Part shown: positions 51,251 to 60,862 of the stretch, one piece after another
Layout: every line of letters starts with the position of its first letter
Numbering within the stretch: position 1 is the first letter of the stretch
Assembly: GCF_009733535.1 (NCBI RefSeq)
Contig: NZ_SMMI01000003.1
Coordinates: 62,001 to 126,000, forward strand
Reading direction: 5' to 3'
Origin: Sphingobacterium endophyticum
Lineage (GTDB): Bacteria > Bacteroidota > Bacteroidia > Sphingobacteriales > Sphingobacteriaceae
Length of the DNA: 64,000 nucleotides
Position numbers and translations under genes: made by a program
Notes under the pieces: generated by a model
The model's database searches: none
What the model saw: only the letters and a program-made list of their open reading frames with translations
What the model was told of the DNA's origin: nothing

Positions 51251-52093
51251 ATGAACAATCAAACCTTAATTCTCATCCAATGTCAGGATGCTGTCGGACT
51301 GGTGGCCATAATTTCCAATGTTCTAGCAGAACAGGAACTTAATATTGTCACTATGCGTGAGTTTGTTGACGAAGTGAATAATAAGTTCTTCGTCCGAGTG
51401 GTCTGTGCAGGAGAATTATATAATAAAGATATCCTCCATCAGGCTCTAATTGCCCGGTTACCGGCAAACAGTCAGGTCATGGTGAATCCTGAAGGAAAAA
51501 AACGATTAGTAGTTTTAGTAACTAAAGAGCACCATTGTTTGGCAGACATCTTGGTTAGGCATTTCTTCCAAACCATGCAAGCTGAAGTTGTTGCTGTAAT
51601 CGGCAATTACGATAATCTTCAGGAATTTACGGAGAAATTCGGACTGCCTTTTCACTATATCAGTCATGAGCATAAAAGCAAAGAACAATTTGAGGAAGAA
51701 CTGGCAGAAACCATTGCCTCCTACCCTTCAGATTACATTATCCTTGCTAAATTCATGCGAATCTTATCCCCATCTTTTGTATCCAAATTCAAGGGAAAAC
51801 TCATCAATATCCACCATTCCTTTTTACCGGCCTTTATAGGGGCGAACCCTTATAAACAAGCCCATGACCGAGGAGTTAAAATCATAGGTGCAACGGCACA
51901 CTTTGTAACCAATGACCTGGATGAAGGACCAATAATTGTCCAAAACACAAAATCCATCGACCACAGCTACGATGTCACAAAAATGCGAAACGCAGGAACC
52001 GAAATCGAAAAAGCTGTTCTCAGCAAAGCCATCCAACTACTTTCAGAAGACCGAGTAATGCTCCATGGAAATAGGACGATTGTTTTTAAGTAG
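51251..52093 (+). CDS. purU: formyltetrahydrofolate deformylase
   Basis: Protein of 280 residues. The N-terminal ACT domain (about 1-80, LILIQCQDAVGLVAIISNVLAEQELNI) is followed by a formyltransferase-like catalytic domain with INIHHSFLPAFIGANPYKQAHDRGVKIIGATAHFVTNDLDEGPIIVQ, including the conserved histidine and aspartate. PurU hydrolyses 10-formyl-THF to THF and formate, keeping one-carbon pools balanced. It begins two bases after the parE stop, so the two are probably co-transcribed, an arrangement without obvious functional logic. Confidence 0.93.
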   Translation: MNNQTLILIQCQDAVGLVAIISNVLAEQELNIVTMREFVDEVNNKFFVRVVCAGELYNKDILHQALIARLPANSQVMVNPEGKKRLVVLVTKEHHCLADILVRHFFQTMQAEVVAVIGNYDNLQEFTEKFGLPFHYISHEHKSKEQFEEELAETIASYPSDYIILAKFMRILSPSFVSKFKGKLINIHHSFLPAFIGANPYKQAHDRGVKIIGATAHFVTNDLDEGPIIVQNTKSIDHSYDVTKMRNAGTEIEKAVLSKAIQLLSEDRVMLHGNRTIVFK

Positions 52094-52099
52094 ATTTAA

Positions 52100-52167
52100 G
52101 ACAGTAGACATAAGACACAAGACATAAGACTGGTGTATCTCGGCTCTTATGTCTTTTGTCTACTGTC
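52100..52167. repeat. AGACATAAGACA-unit inverted repeat, terminator-like
   Basis: GACAGTAGACA (52100-52110) pairs with TGTCTACTGTC (52157-52167) and AAGACATAAGA (52119-52129) with TCTTATGTCTT (52145-52155). The arms are themselves made of reiterated AGACA(TA) units. It follows purU and probably ends transcription. Confidence 0.65.
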
Positions 52168-52267
52168 TAATGTCTCTCCACAGTGACCAACATCACATTT
52201 TAATTGCGCCTACTGTTACTTTTTAGTTGCTGAATGTTTTGTTATTTGCGTTCAGTAAATCACATAC

Positions 52268-54040
52268 ATGACGCATTCATTCCATATCCCTGTTTTAGGC
52301 CTCGCATTTTCGATAGATACCCCAATTAAGGTAGCTCAATTTGGTATTTCATCAGTTATTTCAATTGTTGATGATGAGTTGATTGAAAGGATGCGGGAAT
52401 ACTATGCTAAAGAAAACGGGTTAGAATATGAAGCAGTCAATAAAAAGAATGCAGATTATAGAGCAGAAAGGATCACTCGTTATTTGGATTTAGTTCATGA
52501 TTTGGTTCATGGACAGATAGAGAGATTAAAACGAGTAGACTGGAATGAGGATGAGGATGCACAGCGTTATTTCGAGCTATTGCCAGAAGATCACCCAAGC
52601 AAGAAGAATTTTGAGATTTGGAAGAGCCTTAAGCATGGATATGAAAACCATCTGGTAGCAAAAGAGATCCGCGCGGCGATGGTTGCTGGAGAAATTGATG
52701 TAAACATTATGTCGAAGGTTGATAAGGTGAATAAAGATGCAGAGGGGAATGATCTTCCTGACCTATATTCAGATGCTTCGGCGGCAGTAAGAGGATTTGC
52801 CAAAAGTAAGTTGAATTCATCGTTAGTTCTTTCCGCAGGAATGAACCCCCGATTATACGCGTACCTGTCAGAGTTGGGTACCTTCTTTCCAGATGCCGAT
52901 GGAAATTTCAAGAAGAAAATTACTCTGAAAGTTTCCGACTATAGGTCGGCTCTTATCCAAGCCAAGTATTTGGCAAAAAGAGGTATTTGGATTTCTGAAT
53001 ACCGCATCGAATCGGGCTTAAACTGTGGCGGTCATGCGTTTGCCACCGACGGGTATTTATTAGGCCCGATTCTCGAAGAGTTTAAAAACAACAAGGAAGC
53101 ATTGGTAAAGGATATCTATCCGCTGTACCAAAGTGCCCTTCAAGATTTAGGTCTAAATAGTGAAAACGCTCCTGCAATAAAGTTTACCGTCCAAGGAGGT
53201 GTGGGAACTTCGCAGGAGCATTCTTTTCTGTTAGATTATTATGGTATGGATGCTGTAGGATGGGGTTCACCATTCTTGTTGGTTCCGGAGGCTACTACGG
53301 TAGATGATGAAACCCTTAATAATTTAGCCAATGCTACAGCAGAGGACTTTTATATCTCGCCAGCCTCTCCACTTGGTGTACCGTTCAACAACTTTAGAAA
53401 AAGTACCGCTGAGCAAAGTAGACTTAGAAGAATTGAACAGGGAAAACCTGGATTCCCTTGCACCAAGAAATATTTAATTTCTGATAACAGTACATCAGAA
53501 GAACTACTATGTACTGCCTCCAGAGCATATCAAGTAAATAAATTAAAGGAATTGGAAAGTCAAAATCTAGATCAAGAAAGCTATAAACTTGCTTTTGAAA
53601 AGATTGTTGAGAAGCAATGTCTTTGTGAAGGATTATCGACTCCAGCCTATATTAAATATGGCATTTTAAAGCCTAAGGAACGTAATGCAGTTGCGATCTG
53701 TCCAGGACCAAACACCGCTTACTTCAACAAGGTATATAGTTTAAAAGAAATGGTTGATCATATCTATGGACGCATCAATGTACTGAAAGACGTTCAAAGA
53801 CCATCATTTTTTATTAATGAATTAGATCTTTATGTGAAGCACCTGACTGGCTTTATTAAAGAAAATTTGCCAGACCTGGATGTCAAAAAGAAAAAATACA
53901 TTCAGAAATTTCAAACTCAACTCCTAGAAGGAATTTCCTATTACCGATCATTGCAAGCCAAGGTAAATTTTGCCTTCGGTGAATCGAAGAATTCGTTTAA
54001 TGATCAGCTAAATAGGCTTGAGTCCCAAATTGCCCCTTAG
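52268..54040 (+). CDS. uncharacterised conserved-looking 590-aa protein with cysteine cluster
   Basis: Large soluble protein that I cannot name. The start PVLGLAFSIDTPIKVAQFGISSVISIVDDELIERM and the segments TVQGGVGTSQEHSFLLDYYGMDAVGWGSPFLLVPEATTVDDETL (about 310-355) look like a TIM-barrel flavoenzyme of the nitronate monooxygenase, IMPDH or glutamate-synthase FMN type. SGLNCGGHAFATDG surrounds C253. The second half has cysteines C398, C415, C451, C453 and C478 (PCTKK, LLCTAS, CLCEG, AICPGPN), which could bind a metal or Fe-S cluster. No signal peptide or membrane helix. The stand-alone gene sits between purU and an RNA methyltransferase-like gene. A flavin/Fe-S enzyme is inference. Confidence 0.75.
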   Translation: MTHSFHIPVLGLAFSIDTPIKVAQFGISSVISIVDDELIERMREYYAKENGLEYEAVNKKNADYRAERITRYLDLVHDLVHGQIERLKRVDWNEDEDAQRYFELLPEDHPSKKNFEIWKSLKHGYENHLVAKEIRAAMVAGEIDVNIMSKVDKVNKDAEGNDLPDLYSDASAAVRGFAKSKLNSSLVLSAGMNPRLYAYLSELGTFFPDADGNFKKKITLKVSDYRSALIQAKYLAKRGIWISEYRIESGLNCGGHAFATDGYLLGPILEEFKNNKEALVKDIYPLYQSALQDLGLNSENAPAIKFTVQGGVGTSQEHSFLLDYYGMDAVGWGSPFLLVPEATTVDDETLNNLANATAEDFYISPASPLGVPFNNFRKSTAEQSRLRRIEQGKPGFPCTKKYLISDNSTSEELLCTASRAYQVNKLKELESQNLDQESYKLAFEKIVEKQCLCEGLSTPAYIKYGILKPKERNAVAICPGPNTAYFNKVYSLKEMVDHIYGRINVLKDVQRPSFFINELDLYVKHLTGFIKENLPDLDVKKKKYIQKFQTQLLEGISYYRSLQAKVNFAFGESKNSFNDQLNRLESQIAP

Positions 54041-54078
54041 ATGTGTAATACTTAATATTAACCTACCTATGAAAAACA

Positions 54079-54107
54079 AAAATAGCCATCACGTTGATGG
54101 CTATTTT
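54079..54107. terminator. bidirectional terminator
   Basis: AAAATAGCCATCA-CGT-TGATGGCTATTTT, a perfect 13-bp stem between convergent genes. Confidence 0.88.
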
Positions 54108-54126
54108 CCTTTATGTTCGTTGTTTA

Positions 54127-55029
54127 TTACTTTGTAATCTTTCTAAATTTTCCAAACACCCCCAATGGTAATTTAGGCCCAGCAGTTGCTTGGAGATAAA
54201 GCTCTCCTATTTCCAGGTTTTCAACTGTTGGGAATGAAGTTTTAATTAAGTTTTCTACAATAACAGAAGAGAAACCTAATGAATAGGTATTTAGAATCAA
54301 GAAGTGCTCTTTAGGGTCCAATAATTGAACAACATCGCGCATCATTTCCATGATGTGATCTTCCAATTTCCATTTTTCCCCTTTAGGTCCATGTCCATAA
54401 GCTGGAGGATCTAGGATGATGCCATTATAAGTATTCCCTCTTTTTAATTCGCGTTTTACAAATTTTAAAGCATCTTCGACCACCCAACGTATATCGGTTA
54501 AGTGTGAAAGTTCTTGATTTTCATTCGCCCAAGTTACAACTTGTTTAATTGAGTCAACATGAGTTGTATCCGCGCCTGCAGCTTTTGCAATTAAAGAAGC
54601 TCCACCCGTATAGGCAAATAGATTAAGAACTTTGGGTTTTGGAGTTTTAAATGATTTAACAGAATCAGAAATATAATCCCAATTCACGGCTTGTTCGGGA
54701 AAAATTCCGACATGCTTAAATGAAGTGAGACCAAGTCTGAACTTGATTTCAGCATCTTTATTTTTGTATTGAATATGCCAACGGTCAGGAGTTTTAGGAT
54801 TTTTTTTCATCCAATCTCCGGAAGTTGCCGAGCGGCCTTTAAATTTAATATGATATCGCTTATTCCACTCTGCATCTCCAAGAGCTTTTGGCCAAACCGC
54901 CTGTGGCTCTGGACGAATTAGGATCAATTCTCCGAAGCGTTCTAACTTTTCGAAATCACCACAGTCGATTAGCTCGTAATCTTTCCAATGTTGTGGCGTC
55001 AGTAATTGTATTTGGGAATTATTATTCAA
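54127..55029 (-). CDS. class I SAM-dependent methyltransferase (RlmI/K-like)
   Basis: Protein of 300 residues. The SAM-binding motif is VLNLFAYTGGASLIAKAAGADTTHVDSIKQVVTWANEN and the catalytic-type motif is GIILDPPAYGHGPKGEKWKLEDHI, as in RlmI/RlmK 23S rRNA methyltransferases and related enzymes. The N-terminal 90 residues are not a PUA domain but a short RNA-binding-type region (HWKDYELIDCGDFEKLERFGELILIRPEPQAVWPKAL). The substrate (rRNA cytosine or guanine) cannot be told. Upstream of it on the same strand are mlaFE, with 47 bases between. Confidence 0.85.
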   Translation of the reverse strand: MNNNSQIQLLTPQHWKDYELIDCGDFEKLERFGELILIRPEPQAVWPKALGDAEWNKRYHIKFKGRSATSGDWMKKNPKTPDRWHIQYKNKDAEIKFRLGLTSFKHVGIFPEQAVNWDYISDSVKSFKTPKPKVLNLFAYTGGASLIAKAAGADTTHVDSIKQVVTWANENQELSHLTDIRWVVEDALKFVKRELKRGNTYNGIILDPPAYGHGPKGEKWKLEDHIMEMMRDVVQLLDPKEHFLILNTYSLGFSSVIVENLIKTSFPTVENLEIGELYLQATAGPKLPLGVFGKFRKITK

Positions 55030-55076
55030 GATGCTTATTTTTCTGCAAAGATAAAAAATTCATAGGAACTAGGAAC

Positions 55077-55841
55077 TTAGTCCTCTATTTTCAAGGTTTC
55101 CCGCGCTGCTTTCATTAATGGACTAGCAAATACAAAATCATTCAGTTCCTTATTGTCCGATTTCAACATATCCTGATTTGACCCTTCCCAATATTTTTTA
55201 CCTTGATAGAGGAATAAAATATAATCGCCAATTCCCATTACGGAGTTCATATCATGGGTTACCACGACGGTAGTACATTTGTATTCTTCGGTTAGATCTT
55301 GAATAAGTTCGTCAATCAATATGGAGGTTGCAGGATCTAAACCTGAGTTTGGCTCATCACAGAAGAGGTACTTAGGGTTCATACTGATTGCACGCGCAAT
55401 TCCTACCCTCTTTTTCATCCCACCAGAAAGTTCAGAAGGGAATAATTTATTTTTACCAGCAAGATTTACCCTTTCCAGGCAAAAATTAGCTTGTTCAATT
55501 TTTTCAGCTTTACTCATATCCGTGAACATATCGAGTGTGAAGACGATATTTTGTTCAACAGTCATTGAATCAAAAAGTGCTGAATTTTGAAAGAGCATTC
55601 CAATTTCTTTACGAATGGGCACCTTTTCTTCAAAATTCATTTTTGTAAACTCTTTTTTATCGAAGAATACTTTTCCTTCGTTTGGCTGATGCAAACCTAC
55701 AATACATTTTAACAAGGTACTTTTACCGGAGCCAGAGCCACCGATAATCAAGCTTACTTTTCCGGGTTCAAAAATAGCATCGATTCCATCAAGGACGAGG
55801 TTATCTCCAAAAGACTTATGTATATTCGTTACTTCAATCAT
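55077..55841 (-). CDS. mlaF: ABC transporter ATP-binding protein, MlaF-type
   Basis: ATPase of 254 residues: Walker A GGSGSGKSTLLKCI, signature LSGGMKKRVGIARAI, Walker B YLFCDEPNSGLDP and switch histidine VVVTHDM. The LSGGM(K/R)KR signature and the neighbouring MlaE permease identify the Mla/Mce phospholipid transport family, which moves lipids between inner and outer membranes. It follows mlaE by six bases; an MCE-domain (mlaD) gene is not in this window. Confidence 0.92.
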   Translation of the reverse strand: MIEVTNIHKSFGDNLVLDGIDAIFEPGKVSLIIGGSGSGKSTLLKCIVGLHQPNEGKVFFDKKEFTKMNFEEKVPIRKEIGMLFQNSALFDSMTVEQNIVFTLDMFTDMSKAEKIEQANFCLERVNLAGKNKLFPSELSGGMKKRVGIARAISMNPKYLFCDEPNSGLDPATSILIDELIQDLTEEYKCTTVVVTHDMNSVMGIGDYILFLYQGKKYWEGSNQDMLKSDNKELNDFVFASPLMKAARETLKIED

Positions 55842-55847
55842 ATATTA

Positions 55848-56582
55848 TTACAGCATTAATGCAGTGATCAAATAGTCACATGCTAATATGGAGATACAAC
55901 CTATAACCACGGCCCTTGTACCAGCTTGACCAACCTCTAAAGCACCACCGCGAACATGAAAACCTTTATAAGCAGGAACAGAAGTAATGATAAACCCGAA
56001 TACAGTAGCTTTTACCATGGCTACCACCATAGTAAAACCGTTAAATCCACCTCGAATACCTTCAATGTAATCATCGGGAGTTACGGCACCAGAAAGCGCG
56101 CCACCTAAAAGACCTCCGACTAACGCGCATGCAATAGCAACGATCACCAAGACCGGAACCATAATCACTCCAGCGATAATTTTAGGGAGAATAAGGTAAC
56201 CTGCAGCATTGATACCCATGATTTCCAAGGCATCAATCTGTTCTGTTACACGCATGGAACCAATTTGAGAGGAAATGGATGATCCTACTTTTCCCATCAA
56301 TACCAAGGCTGAAATGGTAGGACCTAATTCTAAGATGTTGGAGTCACGGTTAATTTGACCAATTACCGATGTAGGAATCAAATCGGACACCAATTGGAAT
56401 GCGATCTGCATGGTCATTACAGCACCAATAAAAGTAGAAATGATAACAATTAAGCCCAACGACCCAACACCTATCTCTGTCATTTCATGAAAGACTTCCT
56501 TTAAATAAATCTTCATTTTTTCAGGTTTTCGAAAAACCTTCTTTAATAACAGGATATATTCACCAAAATAATAAAATATCAT
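55848..56582 (-). CDS. mlaE: MlaE-type ABC transporter permease
   Basis: Inner-membrane permease of 244 residues with about five helices and the MlaE family signature: VFHEMTEIGVGSLGLIVIISTFIGAVMTMQIAFQL, the ELGPTISALVLMGKVGSSISSQIGSMRVTEQIDALEIMGIN coupling region and the FNGFTMVVAMVKATVFGFIITSVPAYKGFHVRGGALEVGQAGTRAVV end. It works with MlaF in phospholipid or glycerolipid trafficking for the outer membrane. Confidence 0.93.
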   Translation of the reverse strand: MIFYYFGEYILLLKKVFRKPEKMKIYLKEVFHEMTEIGVGSLGLIVIISTFIGAVMTMQIAFQLVSDLIPTSVIGQINRDSNILELGPTISALVLMGKVGSSISSQIGSMRVTEQIDALEIMGINAAGYLILPKIIAGVIMVPVLVIVAIACALVGGLLGGALSGAVTPDDYIEGIRGGFNGFTMVVAMVKATVFGFIITSVPAYKGFHVRGGALEVGQAGTRAVVIGCISILACDYLITALML

Positions 56583-56793
56583 ACGTTGGTATTAGTATTC
56601 TTTTTGTTTTTAATCAATAATTCTAACGTATCCTTTACAAAAATGTTTCAGATGAGTTCAAGATACAAATTCTCTATGAATCTTTTCACCGACAAAACTA
56701 ATTGATTTACCGAAAAAATAAAGAGACAAGCCTATTTTCACTTAGATAATTTGTATTATCGTATTAGTTTTGGTTCAACAAAGCTAACAAACA

Positions 56794-57711
56794 ATGAACA
56801 ATAAAATCGCAACAGGTATATGGTTGGTATTTGCAGGACTCGTTTTCTTGCTACACAACTTGAAAGTCATAGATTTCAATTTCTACGCAATAATCCAATT
56901 ATGGCCATTAATTCTTGTATCAATAGGTATAAGCCTATTATTACAAGGCCGAACATTTGGCAAATATATCGTGATTGCTGCGAATATATTATTATGTGGG
57001 ATTATCTTTTTTAAAGGGGTAACTAGCCAAGACAGTGTTTATGATAAATTGGATAAGATTGATTTTTCCTCAGGCAATGAAGTTGCAGGGCCATATTCCC
57101 AAATCGTTTCTCAGCCAATCACTGCAGAAACAGAGACCGCGAAATTAATTATCAATGGCGGAGCTGCAAAATATGACTTTAAAACTGGTTCAGATTCAAG
57201 CCTAATTATCAGCGCTAAAACTGCTCAATCTACTTCATCATTAAATCTTCAGACTTCAGGGGAAAAGAATATGAAATTAGAGTTGAACAGCAGGATGAAA
57301 AACAACAAATACAACAATAGCCTAATCAATGTTGAATTAAACAACAGACCTGTTTGGGATTTGGAGTTTAATGTTGGGGCCGCTGCAATTATTGGAGATT
57401 TTAAAGCCTTACAAATAAATAAGGTTGAAGTAAATTCAGGTGCGAGCTCTTTAAATCTTCACTTACCGCAACCAAAGAATGGTATTTGTGAGATCGAAGT
57501 AAATACTGCAGCATCAAAAGTTTTACTTTACCTTCCTAAAGGTGCGGCATGCCGTGTAGAGACTGACGCATTATTCTCAAACAATAAATATGAGGATGTC
57601 GATATTGTTCAAGATGATGTCCGTAAGAGTAAAAACTTTGATCAAGAATCCAATAAGTACGACATCAAGGTTGCAGGAGCCGCAAATTCATTATCTATAT
57701 TACGCTATTAA
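56794..57711 (+). CDS. DUF5668 / LiaF-type transmembrane protein
   Basis: Protein of 305 residues with three or four short N-terminal membrane helices (IATGIWLVFAGLVFLLHNL, IIQLWPLILVSIGISLLLQ, YIVIAANILLCGIIFF) and a beta-helix-like C-terminal domain (about 110-305, with repeated TKLIINGGAAKYDFKTGSDSSLI, NVGAAAIIGDFKALQINKVEVNSGASSLNLHLP). This is the LiaI/DUF5668 plus LiaF-like (DUF2154) layout; such proteins sense or modulate cell-envelope stress responses. No LiaRS-type genes are adjacent. Confidence 0.85.
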   Translation: MNNKIATGIWLVFAGLVFLLHNLKVIDFNFYAIIQLWPLILVSIGISLLLQGRTFGKYIVIAANILLCGIIFFKGVTSQDSVYDKLDKIDFSSGNEVAGPYSQIVSQPITAETETAKLIINGGAAKYDFKTGSDSSLIISAKTAQSTSSLNLQTSGEKNMKLELNSRMKNNKYNNSLINVELNNRPVWDLEFNVGAAAIIGDFKALQINKVEVNSGASSLNLHLPQPKNGICEIEVNTAASKVLLYLPKGAACRVETDALFSNNKYEDVDIVQDDVRKSKNFDQESNKYDIKVAGAANSLSILRY

Positions 57712-57724
57712 ACTCGAAATTAGC

Positions 57725-57732
57725 TAACTTTG
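57725..57732 (+). promoter_or_regulatory. ispG -7 box candidate
   Basis: TAACTTTG matches TAnnTTTG, seven bases before the ATG of ispG; no clear -33 box. Confidence 0.4.
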
Positions 57733-57739
57733 CAGGGAT

Positions 57740-59746
57740 ATGGAAAGTAAGCAATTGACATCATTGGCCGGCGGATACTGCAACAGCAAAACTGAATATT
57801 CGAGATTTTTTACTCGAGAGGTTCAAATTGGCGATATTCCGATGGGTGGAAATAATCCCATCCGTATCCAAAGTATGACCACTGTAGATACTATGGACAC
57901 CCTTGGGTCGGTTGAACAAACCATCAAGATGGTTGACGCAGGTTGTGAATATGTACGTATTACTGCTCCTAGCATAAAAGAAGCGGAGAACTTAGCAAAC
58001 ATCAAGAAGGAGCTCCGCGCAAGAGGATATACAGTTCCCTTAGTCGCAGACATTCACTTTACCCCAAATGCTGCTGAAGTAGCTGCAAGGATAGTGGAAA
58101 AGGTGAGAGTAAATCCTGGAAACTACGCTGACAAGAAGAAATTTGACCAAATAGACTATACAGATGCCGCTTACCAAGGTGAATTGGACCGTATCTACAA
58201 AAAATTTGCGCCATTAGTCAATATCTGTAAGGAGTATGGCACGGCGATGCGAATAGGAACCAACCATGGCTCGCTATCTGATCGTATCATGAGTCGTTAT
58301 GGAGACACTCCTGAAGGGATGGTGGAATCTGCATTAGAGTTTATCCGCATCTGTGAAGATTTAAATTATTACAATCTTTGTGTTTCCATGAAGTCATCCA
58401 ACCCTCAAGTTATGGTCCAAGCCTATCGCATGTTGGTTGAGAAAATGGTATCTGAAAACATGAACTATCCACTACACCTAGGTGTTACGGAGGCTGGCGA
58501 TGGAGAAGACGGACGAATTAAATCAGCTGTTGGAATCGGAACTTTATTAGAGGATGGTTTGGGTGATACCGTTCGTGTATCATTAACAGAGGAGCCCGAA
58601 AAAGAAGCCCCAGTTGCTATTGCCCTAGTCAAAAGATATTCAAAGCGCGCTCAACAACTTTCAGAAAAACCAAAAAGAGAAATCATTCAGATTGCAACCT
58701 CTCAAGAAACTAAACGATATGAATCAAATGAAGTCAATGCCTTCATCGGTGGTTCATTAGTCCCTAGGATAATTGTTGATATTTCGAATAAAAACCTTAA
58801 AGACCCATATATTCTTACAGACGTAGGTTATAAATATGATGCCATTTTAGACAAGTATCATATGGGTGATCAGTCAGTAGACTTTGTTTTCTTAGGTGAT
58901 TCCCTACCATCTTTTACGATGCCCGGAAACCTAAAACAACTATACAACTATGCAACTTGGTTGAAATTGGAAAACAAAACGAATATCCATCCAATTTACA
59001 CCTTGCATGAATATAATGTTGCAGAGGAAAAAGACCATGCAATGAATCTTATTTATGTGAGCAATGATCAATTGGAATCAGAAGAATTTGCAAATCTTCA
59101 GATGGATAAGACCACAGTATTCATTCTTCAAACGGAGCATATTCATGGAATGGCGGATCAAAGGCAATTTTTTGCTAACCTCCAAGAAATTGGGATTGAT
59201 TGTCCTGTAATCATAAAACGTAGTTATCCGGCTGAAGATTTTTCAGGTCCAATTGGAGATATTATGAACCCTGAAGAGCCAATATCAAAGATTCAATTGT
59301 ATGGGGCCACAGATTTTGGCGCATTATTAATTGATGGATTAGGTTCTGGTATCTGGTTGGACTCCCCTGCTACTCCAACCGACAAAATAGCATCAGTGTC
59401 ATTTGGAATTTTACAGGCTACCAGGTCTAGAATATCAAAAACAGAATATATTTCATGTCCAAGCTGTGGTCGTACTTTATTTGATCTACAAGAAACTACC
59501 CAAATGATTAGGAGTAGGACAAACCATCTGAAAGGTCTTAAGATAGGAATTATGGGATGTATTGTGAATGGACCGGGCGAAATGGCAGATGCAGATTATG
59601 GTTATGTAGGAGCTGGACCAGATAAGATCACATTATATCGAGGCAAAGAAGTTGTAAAACGCAATGTATCTTCCGCAAAAGCTTTGGATGAATTGATTGA
59701 GATCATCAAATCTGACGGTCAATGGATCGATGAGAATTTGAATTAA
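57740..59746 (+). CDS. ispG: (E)-4-hydroxy-3-methylbut-2-enyl-diphosphate synthase, long form
   Basis: MEP-pathway enzyme of 668 residues, nearly twice the E. coli length. The TIM-barrel starts at VQIGDIPMGGNNPIRIQSMTTVDTMDT. The C-terminal 4Fe-4S domain has CPSCGRTLFDLQE and the third cysteine in MGCIVNGPGEMADADYGYVGAGPDKITLY. Between them (about 290-560) lies the extra domain typical of the plant/Chlamydia/Bacteroidota type. It reductively converts MEcPP to HMBPP. It follows the DUF5668 gene by 28 bases with a -7-like box in between. Confidence 0.96.
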   Translation: MESKQLTSLAGGYCNSKTEYSRFFTREVQIGDIPMGGNNPIRIQSMTTVDTMDTLGSVEQTIKMVDAGCEYVRITAPSIKEAENLANIKKELRARGYTVPLVADIHFTPNAAEVAARIVEKVRVNPGNYADKKKFDQIDYTDAAYQGELDRIYKKFAPLVNICKEYGTAMRIGTNHGSLSDRIMSRYGDTPEGMVESALEFIRICEDLNYYNLCVSMKSSNPQVMVQAYRMLVEKMVSENMNYPLHLGVTEAGDGEDGRIKSAVGIGTLLEDGLGDTVRVSLTEEPEKEAPVAIALVKRYSKRAQQLSEKPKREIIQIATSQETKRYESNEVNAFIGGSLVPRIIVDISNKNLKDPYILTDVGYKYDAILDKYHMGDQSVDFVFLGDSLPSFTMPGNLKQLYNYATWLKLENKTNIHPIYTLHEYNVAEEKDHAMNLIYVSNDQLESEEFANLQMDKTTVFILQTEHIHGMADQRQFFANLQEIGIDCPVIIKRSYPAEDFSGPIGDIMNPEEPISKIQLYGATDFGALLIDGLGSGIWLDSPATPTDKIASVSFGILQATRSRISKTEYISCPSCGRTLFDLQETTQMIRSRTNHLKGLKIGIMGCIVNGPGEMADADYGYVGAGPDKITLYRGKEVVKRNVSSAKALDELIEIIKSDGQWIDENLN

Positions 59747-59799
59747 GGATATCTCCTTCTAGTAAAAAAAAGATGTTTTTAATGATAATCAATAAAGAA

Positions 59800-59828
59800 G
59801 CCGCAATAAATTAAAGTTTATTTGCGGC
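59800..59828. terminator. terminator between ispG and the META-domain gene
   Basis: GCCGCAA (59800-59806) pairs with TTGCGGC (59822-59828), extended by an AATAAA/TTTATT stem with one bulge. Confidence 0.75.
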
Positions 59829-59868
59829 CTCTCTACACTTTATCTAGATACTCGAAATTTTTCTATTA

Positions 59869-60654
59869 TTATTTTATTTTTTTGAATCTCATTTTTGCGA
59901 TATCACCTACAATCAAAGTAAGCTGATCTCCATTCACACTCTGAACATTAATTTTTTCTAGAGTCTGAAAGAAAAGAGGTTCACCATTTCCCTGACATGC
60001 CATCCTGGTAGAAGCAATTGGACCGAACTTAATGTTTCGACCTTGAACCTCAACATTTGAATTGAAGTTATTGCAACCGCCATTTCCACTAACCTTACCT
60101 GATGTAGAATCAAATGTGATGGAAGGCTTATTATTAGGATATAATTCATTAAAAGTTACACCAGAACCATCAATGTAATCCAATTCCCAAGTTCCAGCCA
60201 AACTGTTTTGGGCATTTACTTTTTTGAATTTTGCCAATGCTGCTTTACGCCCTTTATTTAAGGAAAGTACATCATTACTTAAGGTATAGTTGTTTGCATT
60301 ACGAAATACTTCAGTAAGCAATTTATCAGTTTCCATATCATCACATGCCATCATGGTGGTCATTCCTGGCTTAAAGGAAATTTTACCATTGCCAGCAAAT
60401 AAATATTCACCTCCCAATGTATTACATCCACCCGAAGCTGAATAACGTGATCCATCATTTAAAAAAACTAGGAAAGGTTCTTTATTATTTAATTTTCCTG
60501 TAATTTCCTTGCCATTCAACTCAACCAACACCCATTTATTACCGGTTATTTCTGTTTGTTCCGAAGATTTATTAGCACTTACTTTTTTACCACCTGCACA
60601 ACTAGCAAATAAAATTGTTAACACAGCTAATCCTGCAAAAATTGATTTTTTCAT
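59869..60654 (-). CDS. lipoprotein with two META domains
   Basis: Lipoprotein of 261 residues from the ATG at 60654, lipidated at the cysteine of ILFASCAGG. Two META (HslJ-like) domains are in tandem: first about 40-145 (GNKWVLVELNGKEITGKLNNKEPFLVFLNDGSRYSASGGCNTLGGEY, ...MTTMMACDDMETDKLLTEVF), second about 150-260 (GTWELDYIDGSG, ITFDSTSGKVSGNGGCNNFNS, ASTRMACQGNGEPLFFQTL). The repeated N-G-x-x-x-G-C-N and M-A-C cysteines suggest one disulphide per domain. META proteins are linked to stress or adhesion; the actual role is unknown. Confidence 0.88.
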   Translation of the reverse strand: MKKSIFAGLAVLTILFASCAGGKKVSANKSSEQTEITGNKWVLVELNGKEITGKLNNKEPFLVFLNDGSRYSASGGCNTLGGEYLFAGNGKISFKPGMTTMMACDDMETDKLLTEVFRNANNYTLSNDVLSLNKGRKAALAKFKKVNAQNSLAGTWELDYIDGSGVTFNELYPNNKPSITFDSTSGKVSGNGGCNNFNSNVEVQGRNIKFGPIASTRMACQGNGEPLFFQTLEKINVQSVNGDQLTLIVGDIAKMRFKKIK

Positions 60655-60862
60655 ATATATCATTGTTTAAACTCTTATTATTAATACCCAAAATTTATCA
60701 AAAGGTTTAAAAAAAATTTTTTTGTCTTTCAATAAATTACCTATCAAAGGCAAATACCATGCAATGTTTTACGAATTGTTGAAACTTTGCTAAAATTTAA
60801 AAAAACAGTGAAATCCTTATTCAAATTCACATTAACTATGGCTTATTTAATACGATTTTCCT

